Assembly (NCBI GenBank): GCA_002293525.1
Contig: DBDJ01000057.1
Location: 1 to 49,968 of the forward strand
From: Lachnospiraceae bacterium UBA935
GTDB taxonomy: Bacteria > Bacillota > Clostridia > Lachnospirales > Lachnospiraceae
DNA length: 49,968 bases
Direction: 5' to 3'
Shown: piece by piece, positions 8,597 to 15,771 of the stretch
Layout of the letters: each line of letters opens with the position of its first letter
Numbering within the stretch: the stretch's first letter is position 1
Notes under the pieces: generated by a model
The model's input: only the letters and a program-made list of their open reading frames with translations
Told to the model about the DNA's origin: nothing
The model's database searches: none
Translations under genes and position numbers: made by a program

Positions 8597-8971
8597 ATGG
8601 GAAATGCATATGGATTCTTTGAAATACCAAGTGTGTCGGCAGCAATTGATGCCTTGGACATAATGTGCAAGACAGCGGCAGTGGAACTGGTCACATGGGA
8701 AAAAAAGCTGGGCGGCCGATTGGTAACGCTTATCATAGAAGGCAGTATCTCGGACGTGACCCAGGCCATTGAAACGGCGGCCAGTCAAGCCATTAAGCCG
8801 CCGGCGGCGACGGTAGTGATTGCCAATCCCCATGAGGAAATAGTCAGGTTGGTGCAAAAAAGTGCTGCACGGCTTACCTTTACTAACGATAAGGGAAAGA
8901 ATAGCGAAAGGAACGGAGCGGAAGATGGCGGATCAAAAAAAAGCAAATCCCCAAAAAATAAATCAAAATAA
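8597..8971 (+). CDS. BMC-H shell protein with lysine-rich C-terminal tail
   Basis: A 124-residue BMC-H protein. The first 90 residues are a BMC domain (AYGFFEIPSVSAAIDALD, then VVIANPHEEIVRLVQ). The pore region reads KKLGGRLV instead of the canonical KIGSGLV, so its pore should differ in size and charge. The last 30 or so residues are hydrophilic and rich in Lys, Ser, Asn and Gly, ending SKKSKSPKNKSK; this resembles the tails of PduK-type proteins but has no metal-binding motif. Its 3' end overlaps, in another frame, a possible early start (8925) of the next shell gene. Confidence 0.88.
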   Translation: MGNAYGFFEIPSVSAAIDALDIMCKTAAVELVTWEKKLGGRLVTLIIEGSISDVTQAIETAASQAIKPPAATVVIANPHEEIVRLVQKSAARLTFTNDKGKNSERNGAEDGGSKKSKSPKNKSK

Positions 8972-9011
8972 GACCGCAGAAATCACAGCAAATCCAAAGG
9001 AGGAGAAAAAA

Positions 9012-9290
9012 ATGTCACAGGAAGCATTGGGAATGGTAGAAACAAGAGGTCTGGTAGCGTCAATCGAAGCAGCTGATGCCATGTTAAAGGCAGCCAACGT
9101 TGTGCTGGTCGGAACCGAGAAGATCGGCTCCGGATTAGTAAGCGTCATGGTCAGAGGCGATGTCGGTGCCGTAAAGGCAGCCGTCGAAGCAGGTACATCA
9201 AGCGCGTCCAAACTGGGCGAATTAGTAGCTTCTCACGTAATTCCCCGGCCTCATACGGATGTTGAGAAGATATTGCCTGTATTAAAGTAA
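9012..9290 (+). CDS. BMC-H shell protein, PduA/PduJ-like, with possible extended form from 8925
   Basis: A 92-residue canonical BMC-H protein with pore loop EKIGSGLV, closely related to the product of 8306-8581. The ATG at 9012 follows AAAGGAGGAG (8997-9006) at good spacing and gives the standard length. The same frame is open further upstream and has an ATG at 8925 preceded by GGAG. Use of that start would add a 29-residue Lys/Asn/Gln-rich leader (MADQKKANPQKINQ...) and overlap the preceding shell gene by 47 bp. The short form is the safe call. The long form would be analogous to the PduB/PduB' pair, which differ by an N-terminal extension. Confidence 0.92.
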   Translation: MSQEALGMVETRGLVASIEAADAMLKAANVVLVGTEKIGSGLVSVMVRGDVGAVKAAVEAGTSSASKLGELVASHVIPRPHTDVEKILPVLK

Positions 9291-9301
9291 AAAGTGTGTA
9301 A

Positions 9302-9573
9302 GACGAGAAGAATTACTAAGGCGTCAAAGGACGCTGCCTAAGACATTCTAAATCTCGTCCCGAAGAACGACAGAACCGTTCTTCCGAATGATTCATGTAT
9401 TGTTTATGCCGCTTGTAGCGGCATGTTTGGAAGTGTGAAGAGCGTGAAGAGATAATCTAAGTCGTGATAATACCACGACTAAGATTATCCAGGGCTTCAC
9501 GCGGAAGAATGGCTCAGGGGAGCCATTCTTCCAGTCTTTTCAACTAACTGTATGGATGTGCGCGAAGCGCACA
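9302..9573 (+). other. Array of consecutive stem-loops between the last BMC-H gene and pduL
   Basis: This 314-bp gene-free gap is filled by perfect or near-perfect inverted repeats. They are: 9302-9308/9353-9359 with AGAAT/ATTCT (9309-9313/9345-9349) and GCGTC/GACGC (9321-9325/9330-9334) nested inside; 9362-9369/9377-9384 (8 bp); 9406-9413/9417-9424 (8 bp); 9442-9449/9495-9502 enclosing 9451-9466/9474-9489 (8 bp plus 16 bp with one mismatch); 9503-9514/9521-9532 (12 bp); and 9557-9563/9567-9573 (7 bp). It could be a processing or stability region setting the ratio of shell to lumen proteins, a terminator cluster, or a structured RNA. Function is not known. Confidence 0.8.
9503..9539 (+). terminator. 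Terminator-like hairpin after the BMC-H genes
   Basis: A perfect 12-bp stem (9503-9514 with 9521-9532) and a 6-base loop is followed by AGTCTTTTC. The T tract is short, so readthrough into pduL is plausible; it could act as a partial terminator that lowers expression of the downstream genes relative to the shell hexamers. Confidence 0.55.
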
Positions 9574-9604
9574 GATGGTGTTGGTGTATAGGAGCGGGCA
9601 GGCG

Positions 9605-10321
9605 ATGAGCGGTAAGATAAGTGGGTACGATGTTGAGATGATTGCTAAGGCGGTTATAGAGACAATTATTGAGCAGGCTGGTGTAGGAGAGAATAGCCCT
9701 AAGAAGCAGTCGGGGGTATGGGAGAATGTGGAGGGGAGTCGGTTTGACGGGGGATATATGGTTCCGGTCGGTGTTTCGGCAAGGCATGTGCATCTGACGC
9801 AGGAGCACGTGGATGTTTTATTTGGGAAAGATTATCAATTAACTTTGAAAAATAAGCTGATGGGCGGGCAATATGCCGCCAAGGAAACGGTGACGATTGT
9901 CGGCCTGAAGCTCAGAGCTATAGAAAATGTCAGAATCTTAGGGCCGGTCAGGCGCTGTTCACAGGTGGAGATATCGGCTACCGACGCGGTCAAGTTAGGG
10001 GTTAAGGCTCCTGTCCGGGAGTCGGGTGATGTTGCGGGAAGCGCCGCGATTGCTTTAGTCGGGCCGCAGGGTGCGATTTATCTGGAGGAGGGGTTGATTA
10101 TCGCTAAAAGGCATATACATATGTCGCCGGCAGATGCAGCGAGTACCGGGGTGAGCGATGGTGACCGGGTGGCTGTTGCCACTGAGAGGGAGAGAGCAAC
10201 AGTTCTTCATAACGTTCAGATTCGTGTCGATGACAGTTTTACGCTGGAAATGCATATTGATACGGATGAGGCCAATGCCGCCGGAATCGCTACGGGTGAC
10301 TGTGTGACGTTGATTCGGTAA
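9605..10321 (+). CDS. pduL: PduL-type phosphotransacylase with encapsulation peptide
   Basis: A 238-residue PduL (PTAC family) protein that exchanges CoA of propionyl-CoA for phosphate, giving propionyl phosphate and regenerating CoA in the lumen. Zinc-binding motifs of the duplicated barrel are visible as VSARHVHLT near residue 58 and KRHIHMSPADAA near residue 170. The first 25 residues (SGYDVEMIAKAVIETIIEQAG) form an amphipathic helix typical of targeting. The ATG at 9605 lies ten bases after GGAG (9591-9594); an in-frame ATG at 9575 sits directly behind a hairpin and lacks a site. The kinase that would use propionyl phosphate is not in the window. Confidence 0.92.
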   Translation: MSGKISGYDVEMIAKAVIETIIEQAGVGENSPKKQSGVWENVEGSRFDGGYMVPVGVSARHVHLTQEHVDVLFGKDYQLTLKNKLMGGQYAAKETVTIVGLKLRAIENVRILGPVRRCSQVEISATDAVKLGVKAPVRESGDVAGSAAIALVGPQGAIYLEEGLIIAKRHIHMSPADAASTGVSDGDRVAVATERERATVLHNVQIRVDDSFTLEMHIDTDEANAAGIATGDCVTLIR

Positions 10322-10376
10322 GCAGGAGGCCAGCGCTTTGGCAATTTGTGTGTAATTATGATAGCAGGAGGTTGTC

Positions 10377-10643
10377 ATGTTTGTAGGAAAAGTAGTCGGG
10401 AGTGTGGTATCGACAAGAAAAAGTGAAAAGCTGATCGGGCATAAATTCATGATCGTTGAACCGGCTCCTTGGCGTAATGATATGAGTCAGGTCATCGCCA
10501 TTGATAATATCGGTGCCGGGATCGGCGAGTATGTGCTGGTAGCCACCGGCAGTGCGGCCAGGATCGGTTGTGACCAGGCGGACGCACCGGTGGATGCGGC
10601 TATTGTCGGCATCATTGATAACGGTACGCAGTTTGAGCGATAG
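10377..10643 (+). CDS. pduN: BMC-P pentameric vertex protein (EutN/CcmL/PduN family)
   Basis: An 88-residue protein matching the EutN/CcmL family along its whole length: MFVGKVVGSVVSTRK at the start, GHKFMIVEP in strand two, and the conserved DNIGAGIGEYVLVATGSAAR core. Pentamers of this family cap the vertices of the polyhedral shell. It is the only vertex gene in the region. It is preceded by AGGAGG at 10366-10371 and is followed 15 bp later by pduS. Confidence 0.94.
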   Translation: MFVGKVVGSVVSTRKSEKLIGHKFMIVEPAPWRNDMSQVIAIDNIGAGIGEYVLVATGSAARIGCDQADAPVDAAIVGIIDNGTQFER

Positions 10644-10658
10644 AAAGAGGCACAAAGT

Positions 10659-11984
10659 ATGGACATTCAGGAATTAAGCGCCATTTTGCGCGAGGGCGGC
10701 GTCGTCGGGGCCGGCGGGGCCGGTTTTCCCTCCTATGCGAAGCTGGACCGACGGGCGGACACCATCATCCTGAACTGCGCGGAATGTGAACCTTTGCTGA
10801 AATTGCACCGTCAGTTACTGGAAAAATATGCGCGGGAAATCATGGATACCTTCCATCTTATTGCGGATTGCGTCGGAGCCGCAGAAGCCGTTATCGGTAT
10901 TAAGAAGGCTTATCGGCAGACCATCGCTGCCTTGCAGGAGCATACTGGCGCCTATCCAAAGATCCGGCTCGGCTTGTTGGACAGTGTGTATCCGGCGGGC
11001 GATGAAGTGGTTCTCATATATGAGACTACCGGCAAAACAGTTCCGCCCGGCGGGCTTCCGATTACCGGCGGAGTAGCTGTCTTTAACGTGGAAACGGTTT
11101 ATAATATCTACCGGCTGTTACATCATGGTCAGCCGGTGATTGATAAGCTGGTGACGGTGGCCGGTGAAGTTCCGGCTCCGGTCACGCTCCGGGTACCCCT
11201 GGGTACTACCGTTGCCGAAGCAGTCGCGGCAGCTGGCGGTTCCCGCTGCGAACAACCGGTCTATTGGCTGGGCGGTCCGATGATGGGGGATATCGGCACG
11301 GCTCATCAGCCGGTGCTTAAGACCACGAACGCTATTTTGGTTCTGCCGCCGGATCATTTACTGGTCAGGAGAAAGACCCGGACGGCGGCTATTGATCTAA
11401 AACGGGCTGCGGCAGCCTGTTGTCAATGTTCCCTGTGTACGGATCTGTGTCCGCGGCATTTGCTGGGACATCCGATTGAACCTCATAAATTTATGCGGTC
11501 GGCGATTTTCCAGGATATTAGGCAGCCGGAGATTTTTCTTAATACGTTGTTCTGCTCTTCCTGCGGCCTGTGTGAAAACTATTCCTGTATGCAGGGTCTG
11601 TCGCCCCGCACGCTGATTGCTGATTATAAAGCGGGATTAAAGGCGCACGGAGTCAAGCCGCCGACCGGTGTTGCGGCGGAACCGGCTGCGGCCGCCAGAG
11701 ATTTGCGGCAAGTGCCGCTGAAGCGGCTGACGGCGCGACTGGATTTAGACCGCTATGAACAGTCGGCCCCGTTTAAGGAAGACCTGCTTGCGGTAACGCG
11801 GGTCACCCTGCCCTTGGGACAGCATATCGGGGCTCCGGCAGTGCCTGTCGTTCATCCCGGTGATATGGTGACCATCGGGCAGCTGCTGGCTGAACCAGCA
11901 ACCGGCTTAAGTATCGCCCTGCATGCCTCGATTGACGGTCGGGTTTCCGCAGTCACCGACCGAAATATTGTCATCCAACAGTAA
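10659..11984 (+). CDS. pduS: PduS/RnfC-like flavin iron-sulfur electron-transfer protein
   Basis: A 441-residue protein of the RnfC/PduS family. The N terminus has the Gly-rich GVVGAGGAGFPSYAKL flavin/NADH-binding region and NCAECEPLL. Two 4Fe-4S sites follow: Cys254-257-260-264 (CXXCXXCXXXCP) and Cys299-302-305-310. The C-terminal region after about residue 370 looks like the SLBB-type domain of the family. In the Pdu system PduS is a cobalamin reductase. Here no B12 enzyme is present, so a different role is inferred: passing electrons between NADH and the shell protein PduT, perhaps to recycle cofactor or feed the radical activase. Confidence 0.9.
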   Translation: MDIQELSAILREGGVVGAGGAGFPSYAKLDRRADTIILNCAECEPLLKLHRQLLEKYAREIMDTFHLIADCVGAAEAVIGIKKAYRQTIAALQEHTGAYPKIRLGLLDSVYPAGDEVVLIYETTGKTVPPGGLPITGGVAVFNVETVYNIYRLLHHGQPVIDKLVTVAGEVPAPVTLRVPLGTTVAEAVAAAGGSRCEQPVYWLGGPMMGDIGTAHQPVLKTTNAILVLPPDHLLVRRKTRTAAIDLKRAAAACCQCSLCTDLCPRHLLGHPIEPHKFMRSAIFQDIRQPEIFLNTLFCSSCGLCENYSCMQGLSPRTLIADYKAGLKAHGVKPPTGVAAEPAAAARDLRQVPLKRLTARLDLDRYEQSAPFKEDLLAVTRVTLPLGQHIGAPAVPVVHPGDMVTIGQLLAEPATGLSIALHASIDGRVSAVTDRNIVIQQ

Positions 11985-12099
11985 AACATCGTAAATATAT
12001 AGTAAATATAGTAAATACAGCAATACATGGTAAATGTATCATTAATCTATCTTTAATGTACCATAAATGCTTAAATGTATCACAGAAAGGCAAGTGCTT

Positions 12100-12648
12100 A
12101 TGAATCAGGCAATTGGAATGGTGGAATATAAAACGGTTTCCTCCGGCGTCTCCGCCGCTGACCGGATGGTCAAGACGGCCAATGTGGAAGTTATCGCCGC
12201 CCAGACCGTATGCCCGGGTAAATATATTGCCGTTATTTCCGGGGAATTGAGTGCGGTCAACGCCGCTGTTTCGGCTGCTCAGGCCGTTTCCGGTGAAAAT
12301 CTAATCGGCAGTTTCGTGCTGGGTAATCCGCACGAAAGCATCTTCCCGGCCATCTATGGCACCGCCGATATCCAGGCCGTCGCCGCGCTGGGTATTCTGG
12401 AAACCTATGACGCGGCAACAATCATTGTAGCGGCGGATACCGCCGCCAAGACCGCTATCGTGGAATTGATTGAACTGCGGATCGCCCGCGGCATGTGCGG
12501 TAAATCCTATTTGATGCTGACCGGGGAAGTAGCAGCCGTGGAAGCCGCCATCGACAAAGCGAAAGCTGAAATCGGCCAATCAGGGATGTATCTTGATTCC
12601 ACCGTTATCGCCCGTCCGGATGACAAGATATGCCGGGCAATTTTATAA
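12100..12648 (+). CDS. pduT: BMC-T tandem-domain shell protein, PduT type, with [4Fe-4S] cysteine
   Basis: A 182-residue protein with two BMC domains in tandem (starting QAIGMVEYKT and AALGILETYD), forming trimeric pseudohexamers. In PduT, Cys38 of each chain coordinates one [4Fe-4S] cluster in the central pore. The same residue in the same motif is present here (TVCPGKYI, Cys38), so electron conduction through the shell to PduS is likely. The ATG at 12100 follows AAAGG by nine bases. The preceding 115-bp spacer is AT-rich with repeated GTAAAT(A) words. No PduB-type BMC-T is present in the window. Confidence 0.92.
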   Translation: MNQAIGMVEYKTVSSGVSAADRMVKTANVEVIAAQTVCPGKYIAVISGELSAVNAAVSAAQAVSGENLIGSFVLGNPHESIFPAIYGTADIQAVAALGILETYDAATIIVAADTAAKTAIVELIELRIARGMCGKSYLMLTGEVAAVEAAIDKAKAEIGQSGMYLDSTVIARPDDKICRAIL

Positions 12649-12691
12649 TTTGTAATAAGTTGTAAGAAAATATTTTCTGTTTGATTAATGA

Positions 12692-12721
12692 TTGACAAAA
12701 TGATATCATTTGTAGTATATC
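12692..12721 (+). promoter_or_regulatory. Promoter with embedded palindromic operator upstream of the DeoR regulator
   Basis: TTGACA (12692-12697) is followed after 18 bp by TATATC (12716-12721). A perfect 14-bp palindrome AAATGATATCATTT occupies the spacer at 12698-12711, a position where a bound repressor would block RNA polymerase. The half GATATCAT also occurs in the gaps before fucA and the ABC transporter. Autoregulation by the DeoR-family protein is inferred. Confidence 0.6.
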
Positions 12722-12763
12722 GTACTTATTGATCAGTCATAATATAGAGCGGGGAGGCAACCC

Positions 12764-13534
12764 ATGCTGGCAATCGAGCGAAGAAATGAGATTCTGGAAA
12801 AGCTGCAGAAGGAAAAGCGGGTGCTGGTCGGAGAACTCAGCGTGTTTTACAAAGTTTCGGAGGAAACGATCCGCCGGGATCTGGAAAAACTGGAAAAGGA
12901 AGGCTATGTCACCAAGAGCTACGGCGGTGCTGTTTTAAATGAAAGCACCAGTACCGAAATGCCTTTCAATATCCGCAAGAAAACCAATGTCACCGGCAAA
13001 CAGAAAATTGCCGCATTGGTCAGCAGCATGGTCAAGGACGGCGACAGCCTGATGCTTGATTCCAGCTCCACGGCCGTATTTATCGCCAAAGCATTAAAAG
13101 AAGAGAAAAACAATCTGACCATTATTACCAATTCCATTGAAATCATCATCGAATTATTTGATACCCAAAACTGGCAGATTCTTTCCACCGGAGGACTGGC
13201 AATGGAGGGTTCCCTGGCGCTGGTCGGCCCTCAGACCGACCGGATGCTTTCCGCCTATCATGTGGATAAAGCGATTATTTCCTGTAAGGGCCTGGAAGCA
13301 GAAAACGGAATTACTGATTCCAATGAACTGCATGCCCGCAATAAACAAACCATGCTATCGCGGGCCGACCATAAGATTCTGGCGGCGGACAGCTCCAAAT
13401 TCGACAATATCTCCTTCGCACGCATTGGCGGATTTAACGACATATCCACGATTATCACCGATGCCGCCCCGGAAGAAAAATGGCAGCGTATTTTGGCGGA
13501 AACAAAGACAGAATGTCTTTGGCCGGAGCAATGA
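12764..13534 (+). CDS. DeoR/GlpR-family sugar-phosphate-responsive transcriptional regulator
   Basis: A 256-residue regulator with the standard DeoR layout. An N-terminal winged helix (ERRNEILEKLQKEKRVLVGEL, then SEETIRRDLEKLEKEGYV) spans residues 4-55, and a C-terminal isomerase-like DeoRC effector domain contains MLDSSSTAVFIAKAL and LSRADHKILAADSSKF. Such proteins usually repress sugar catabolic genes and are released by a phosphorylated intermediate; fuculose 1-phosphate is the natural guess here. It lies between the microcompartment genes and fucU, behind its own promoter carrying a palindrome. The start is set by GGGGAGG at 12752-12758. Confidence 0.9.
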   Translation: MLAIERRNEILEKLQKEKRVLVGELSVFYKVSEETIRRDLEKLEKEGYVTKSYGGAVLNESTSTEMPFNIRKKTNVTGKQKIAALVSSMVKDGDSLMLDSSSTAVFIAKALKEEKNNLTIITNSIEIIIELFDTQNWQILSTGGLAMEGSLALVGPQTDRMLSAYHVDKAIISCKGLEAENGITDSNELHARNKQTMLSRADHKILAADSSKFDNISFARIGGFNDISTIITDAAPEEKWQRILAETKTECLWPEQ

Positions 13535-13605
13535 ACTCAGATTGTATCACCGAAAAGCAAAGGGTTTGAATTCTACATAACACCAAAGAAAGGTAGGTTA
13601 TCACC

Positions 13606-14040
13606 ATGTTAAAAGGAATTCCCGCAATATTGTCTCCGGAGCTCTTGAAAGTTTTATGTGAGATGGGACACAGTGACAGGCTTGTCATAGCCGATGGCAA
13701 TTTTCCGGCCGAATCTATGGGCAAAGGAGCGAAGGTCATCCGGATGGACGGACACGGAACCTCAGAACTGCTGGCCGCTATCCTGCAGGTGTTTCCGCTG
13801 GATACTTATGTGGAAACTCCGGTCAGTTTAATGGCGGTTATGGCCGGCGACCCGGTGGAAACCCCGATCTGGCAGGAATACAAAGCCATTGTCGGTAAAT
13901 ATGACGACCGGGGAGCCAGCGCCATCGGCCAGGTGGAACGCTTTGCCTTCTATGAAGAAGCGCAAAAGGCATATGCCATCATTGCCACCGGCGAAGGGGC
14001 ACTCTATGCTAATATTATGTTACAAAAAGGGGTTGTCTAA
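13606..14040 (+). CDS. fucU: L-fucose mutarotase (RbsD/FucU family)
   Basis: A 144-residue RbsD/FucU protein with the hallmark GHSDRLVIADGNFPAES segment containing the catalytic His22. The final YANIMLQKGVV is also typical of the family. It interconverts alpha and beta anomers of the sugar, supplying the form used by FucI. FucU is preferred over the ribose enzyme RbsD because of the fucose pathway around it; no ribokinase is present. Gaps of about 70 bp separate it from the regulator before it and the response regulator after it. Confidence 0.88.
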   Translation: MLKGIPAILSPELLKVLCEMGHSDRLVIADGNFPAESMGKGAKVIRMDGHGTSELLAAILQVFPLDTYVETPVSLMAVMAGDPVETPIWQEYKAIVGKYDDRGASAIGQVERFAFYEEAQKAYAIIATGEGALYANIMLQKGVV

Positions 14041-14110
14041 AACAACGGTGCAGTTTCCGTTGCGACCGATTCCGGCTAGAGTATGAAGTAACGTATTTTG
14101 AGGAAAAAGA

Positions 14111-15718
14111 ATGTATCGCCTGCTATTTGTTGACGACGAAGCGCTGATTCGCGTAGGAGTCAGTGAAAATGTCCATTGGCATCAATACGGCTATGAACTT
14201 GCCGGTAGCTGTGAAAATGGGAAGGAGGCTTTGGAATTTATCCGGAGCAGTCCCGTCGATATCGTGATAACCGATATTGGCATGCCTTATATGAACGGCC
14301 TGGAGCTTAGTGAAAGGTTAAAAGAAGAATATCCTGAGATTAAGATTATTATTTTAAGCGGGTATGATGATTTTGACTATGCCAAAAAGGCCATCCGTTA
14401 TGGGGTAAGGGATTATCTGCTGAAGCCCATCACCGCTCAGGAGCTGGGTGAAGTACTGGACAGGCTCAGGCAGGAAATGGACAAAGAACGCGAGATAAAG
14501 AAAAATATTTCCCTGATGAGGGCAGCTTCCCACAAAGGACAGTTGCTGCTTTATTCCGATGCTCTGTACAATCTGATTACCGGCAATAAGACGATGTCAG
14601 AAAGTCGTCATGATTTAAACGAGGCTGGCATCAATCTGGCCGCAGCGGTATTTTGCGTGGCGGTGGTCAGGTTTGCCCCGGTTATTAAAGTTGACATTGC
14701 CCTGATGTCGTTTATCCTGCATAATATCAGTCAGGAAATCATTTCCGGTTATCAAGGCGGTGTGGTGTGCCAGGGCAAAGATGCCGAGGTTTACCTTTTA
14801 TTTATGTCGGATAAACTGGGAGAATTGCAGCGGATCATCGACGTAGTCTGTGAAGAGATCATTGTGCAGATGAACCGGGCGGCTCATTTGAAGGTCAATA
14901 TCGGTATGGGCGGATTAAAGGAACAGCTGGGAGATATTCCGCGGTCCTATGAAGAGGCCGAAGAGGCTTATGCTTATCACTATATTTCAGACCAGAATCA
15001 GGTACTTAAAATCAAGGAAATCAGGGCAAAAAAGAAACCGGCCGCCGTTGAAGAAGCCATCAAAACCTTGATGCTTCACATGAGAGAAAATGATAACCGG
15101 AAGATGACGGAAGATATCGCGGCTTTGGCGGCTATACTGCGCAGCAGTTTTTATGACCGGCAGAGTGCGGGAACTGTCTTGCAGCGGATTGTCGATGCGG
15201 CGGACGAAATCCTGAAGCGGTCGGAAATAAAGGAGATACCTGAGAACTTAAATAAAGAATCTGTCCTGCAGCGGATATTGAGTGCTGTCAGTCTGCCGGC
15301 GGCTTTTACCGTGCTGACGGTCTATTGCCGGGAGCTGGCGGAGTGCCTTGACCGTCAAAGAAGTCCGGTCAATCGGAAAGTTGTCGATCTGGCGATGGAT
15401 TATATAGAAAAAAATCATGCGGACTGCGAACTTAACTTAAACGCGGTCTGTTCTTATCTGAACATCAGCCCCAGCCGCTTCAGCGCGATATTTAAAGCGG
15501 CAACGGACACGACTTTTCTGGAGGTGCTTAACGGCATCAGAATGCAGAAAGCCAAAGATCTTCTGATCCATACTGACATGAAAAATTATGAAATAGCAGG
15601 CCGGGTCGGTTTTAACGACCCTCATTATTTTGGGATTGCTTTTAAGAAATTTACCGGCAAGACACCGACGGAATACGCAAGGGATGAAAAAGCGAACAAA
15701 TTTACACAGCGAACATAG
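14111..15718 (+). CDS. YesN-type response regulator with AraC-family DNA-binding domain
   Basis: A 535-residue response regulator. The N-terminal receiver domain (YRLLFVDDEALIRVG) has phosphoacceptor Asp55 in DIVITDIGMP and the conserved Lys in LLKPIT. A long central region follows, then a C-terminal AraC helix-turn-helix pair (LNLNAVCSYLNISPSRFSAIF and YEIAGRVGFNDPHYFGIAFK). It pairs with the histidine kinase encoded next. In Clostridia such regulators commonly activate the adjacent sugar transporter operon, so the rbs-type genes from 18875 are the likely target. Its stop codon lies inside the 18-bp tandem repeat that follows. Confidence 0.92.
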   Translation: MYRLLFVDDEALIRVGVSENVHWHQYGYELAGSCENGKEALEFIRSSPVDIVITDIGMPYMNGLELSERLKEEYPEIKIIILSGYDDFDYAKKAIRYGVRDYLLKPITAQELGEVLDRLRQEMDKEREIKKNISLMRAASHKGQLLLYSDALYNLITGNKTMSESRHDLNEAGINLAAAVFCVAVVRFAPVIKVDIALMSFILHNISQEIISGYQGGVVCQGKDAEVYLLFMSDKLGELQRIIDVVCEEIIVQMNRAAHLKVNIGMGGLKEQLGDIPRSYEEAEEAYAYHYISDQNQVLKIKEIRAKKKPAAVEEAIKTLMLHMRENDNRKMTEDIAALAAILRSSFYDRQSAGTVLQRIVDAADEILKRSEIKEIPENLNKESVLQRILSAVSLPAAFTVLTVYCRELAECLDRQRSPVNRKVVDLAMDYIEKNHADCELNLNAVCSYLNISPSRFSAIFKAATDTTFLEVLNGIRMQKAKDLLIHTDMKNYEIAGRVGFNDPHYFGIAFKKFTGKTPTEYARDEKANKFTQRT

Positions 15719-15760
15719 TTCGCTTTGTGAACATAGTTCGCTTTGTGAACATAATCGCTT
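15711..15760 (+). repeat. 18-bp tandem repeat spanning the yesN stop codon
   Basis: GAACATAGTTCGCTTTGT occurs at 15711-15728 and 15729-15746, with a third partial copy (GAACATAATCGC) at 15747-15758. Together with the preceding CACAGC, each unit can form a hairpin such as GCGAAC-ATA-GTTCGC (15709-15723). The repeat occupies the whole gap between the response regulator and kinase genes and includes the former's TAG stop. Confidence 0.85.
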
Positions 15761-15771
15761 AGATTGGGAAA

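Noticed and set aside
10659..12648. PduS/PduT as evidence of a B12-dependent propanediol pathway
   Set aside because: No cobalamin dehydratase, reactivase or B12 gene is present; the dehydratase is a glycyl radical enzyme, so the redox pair must serve another purpose.
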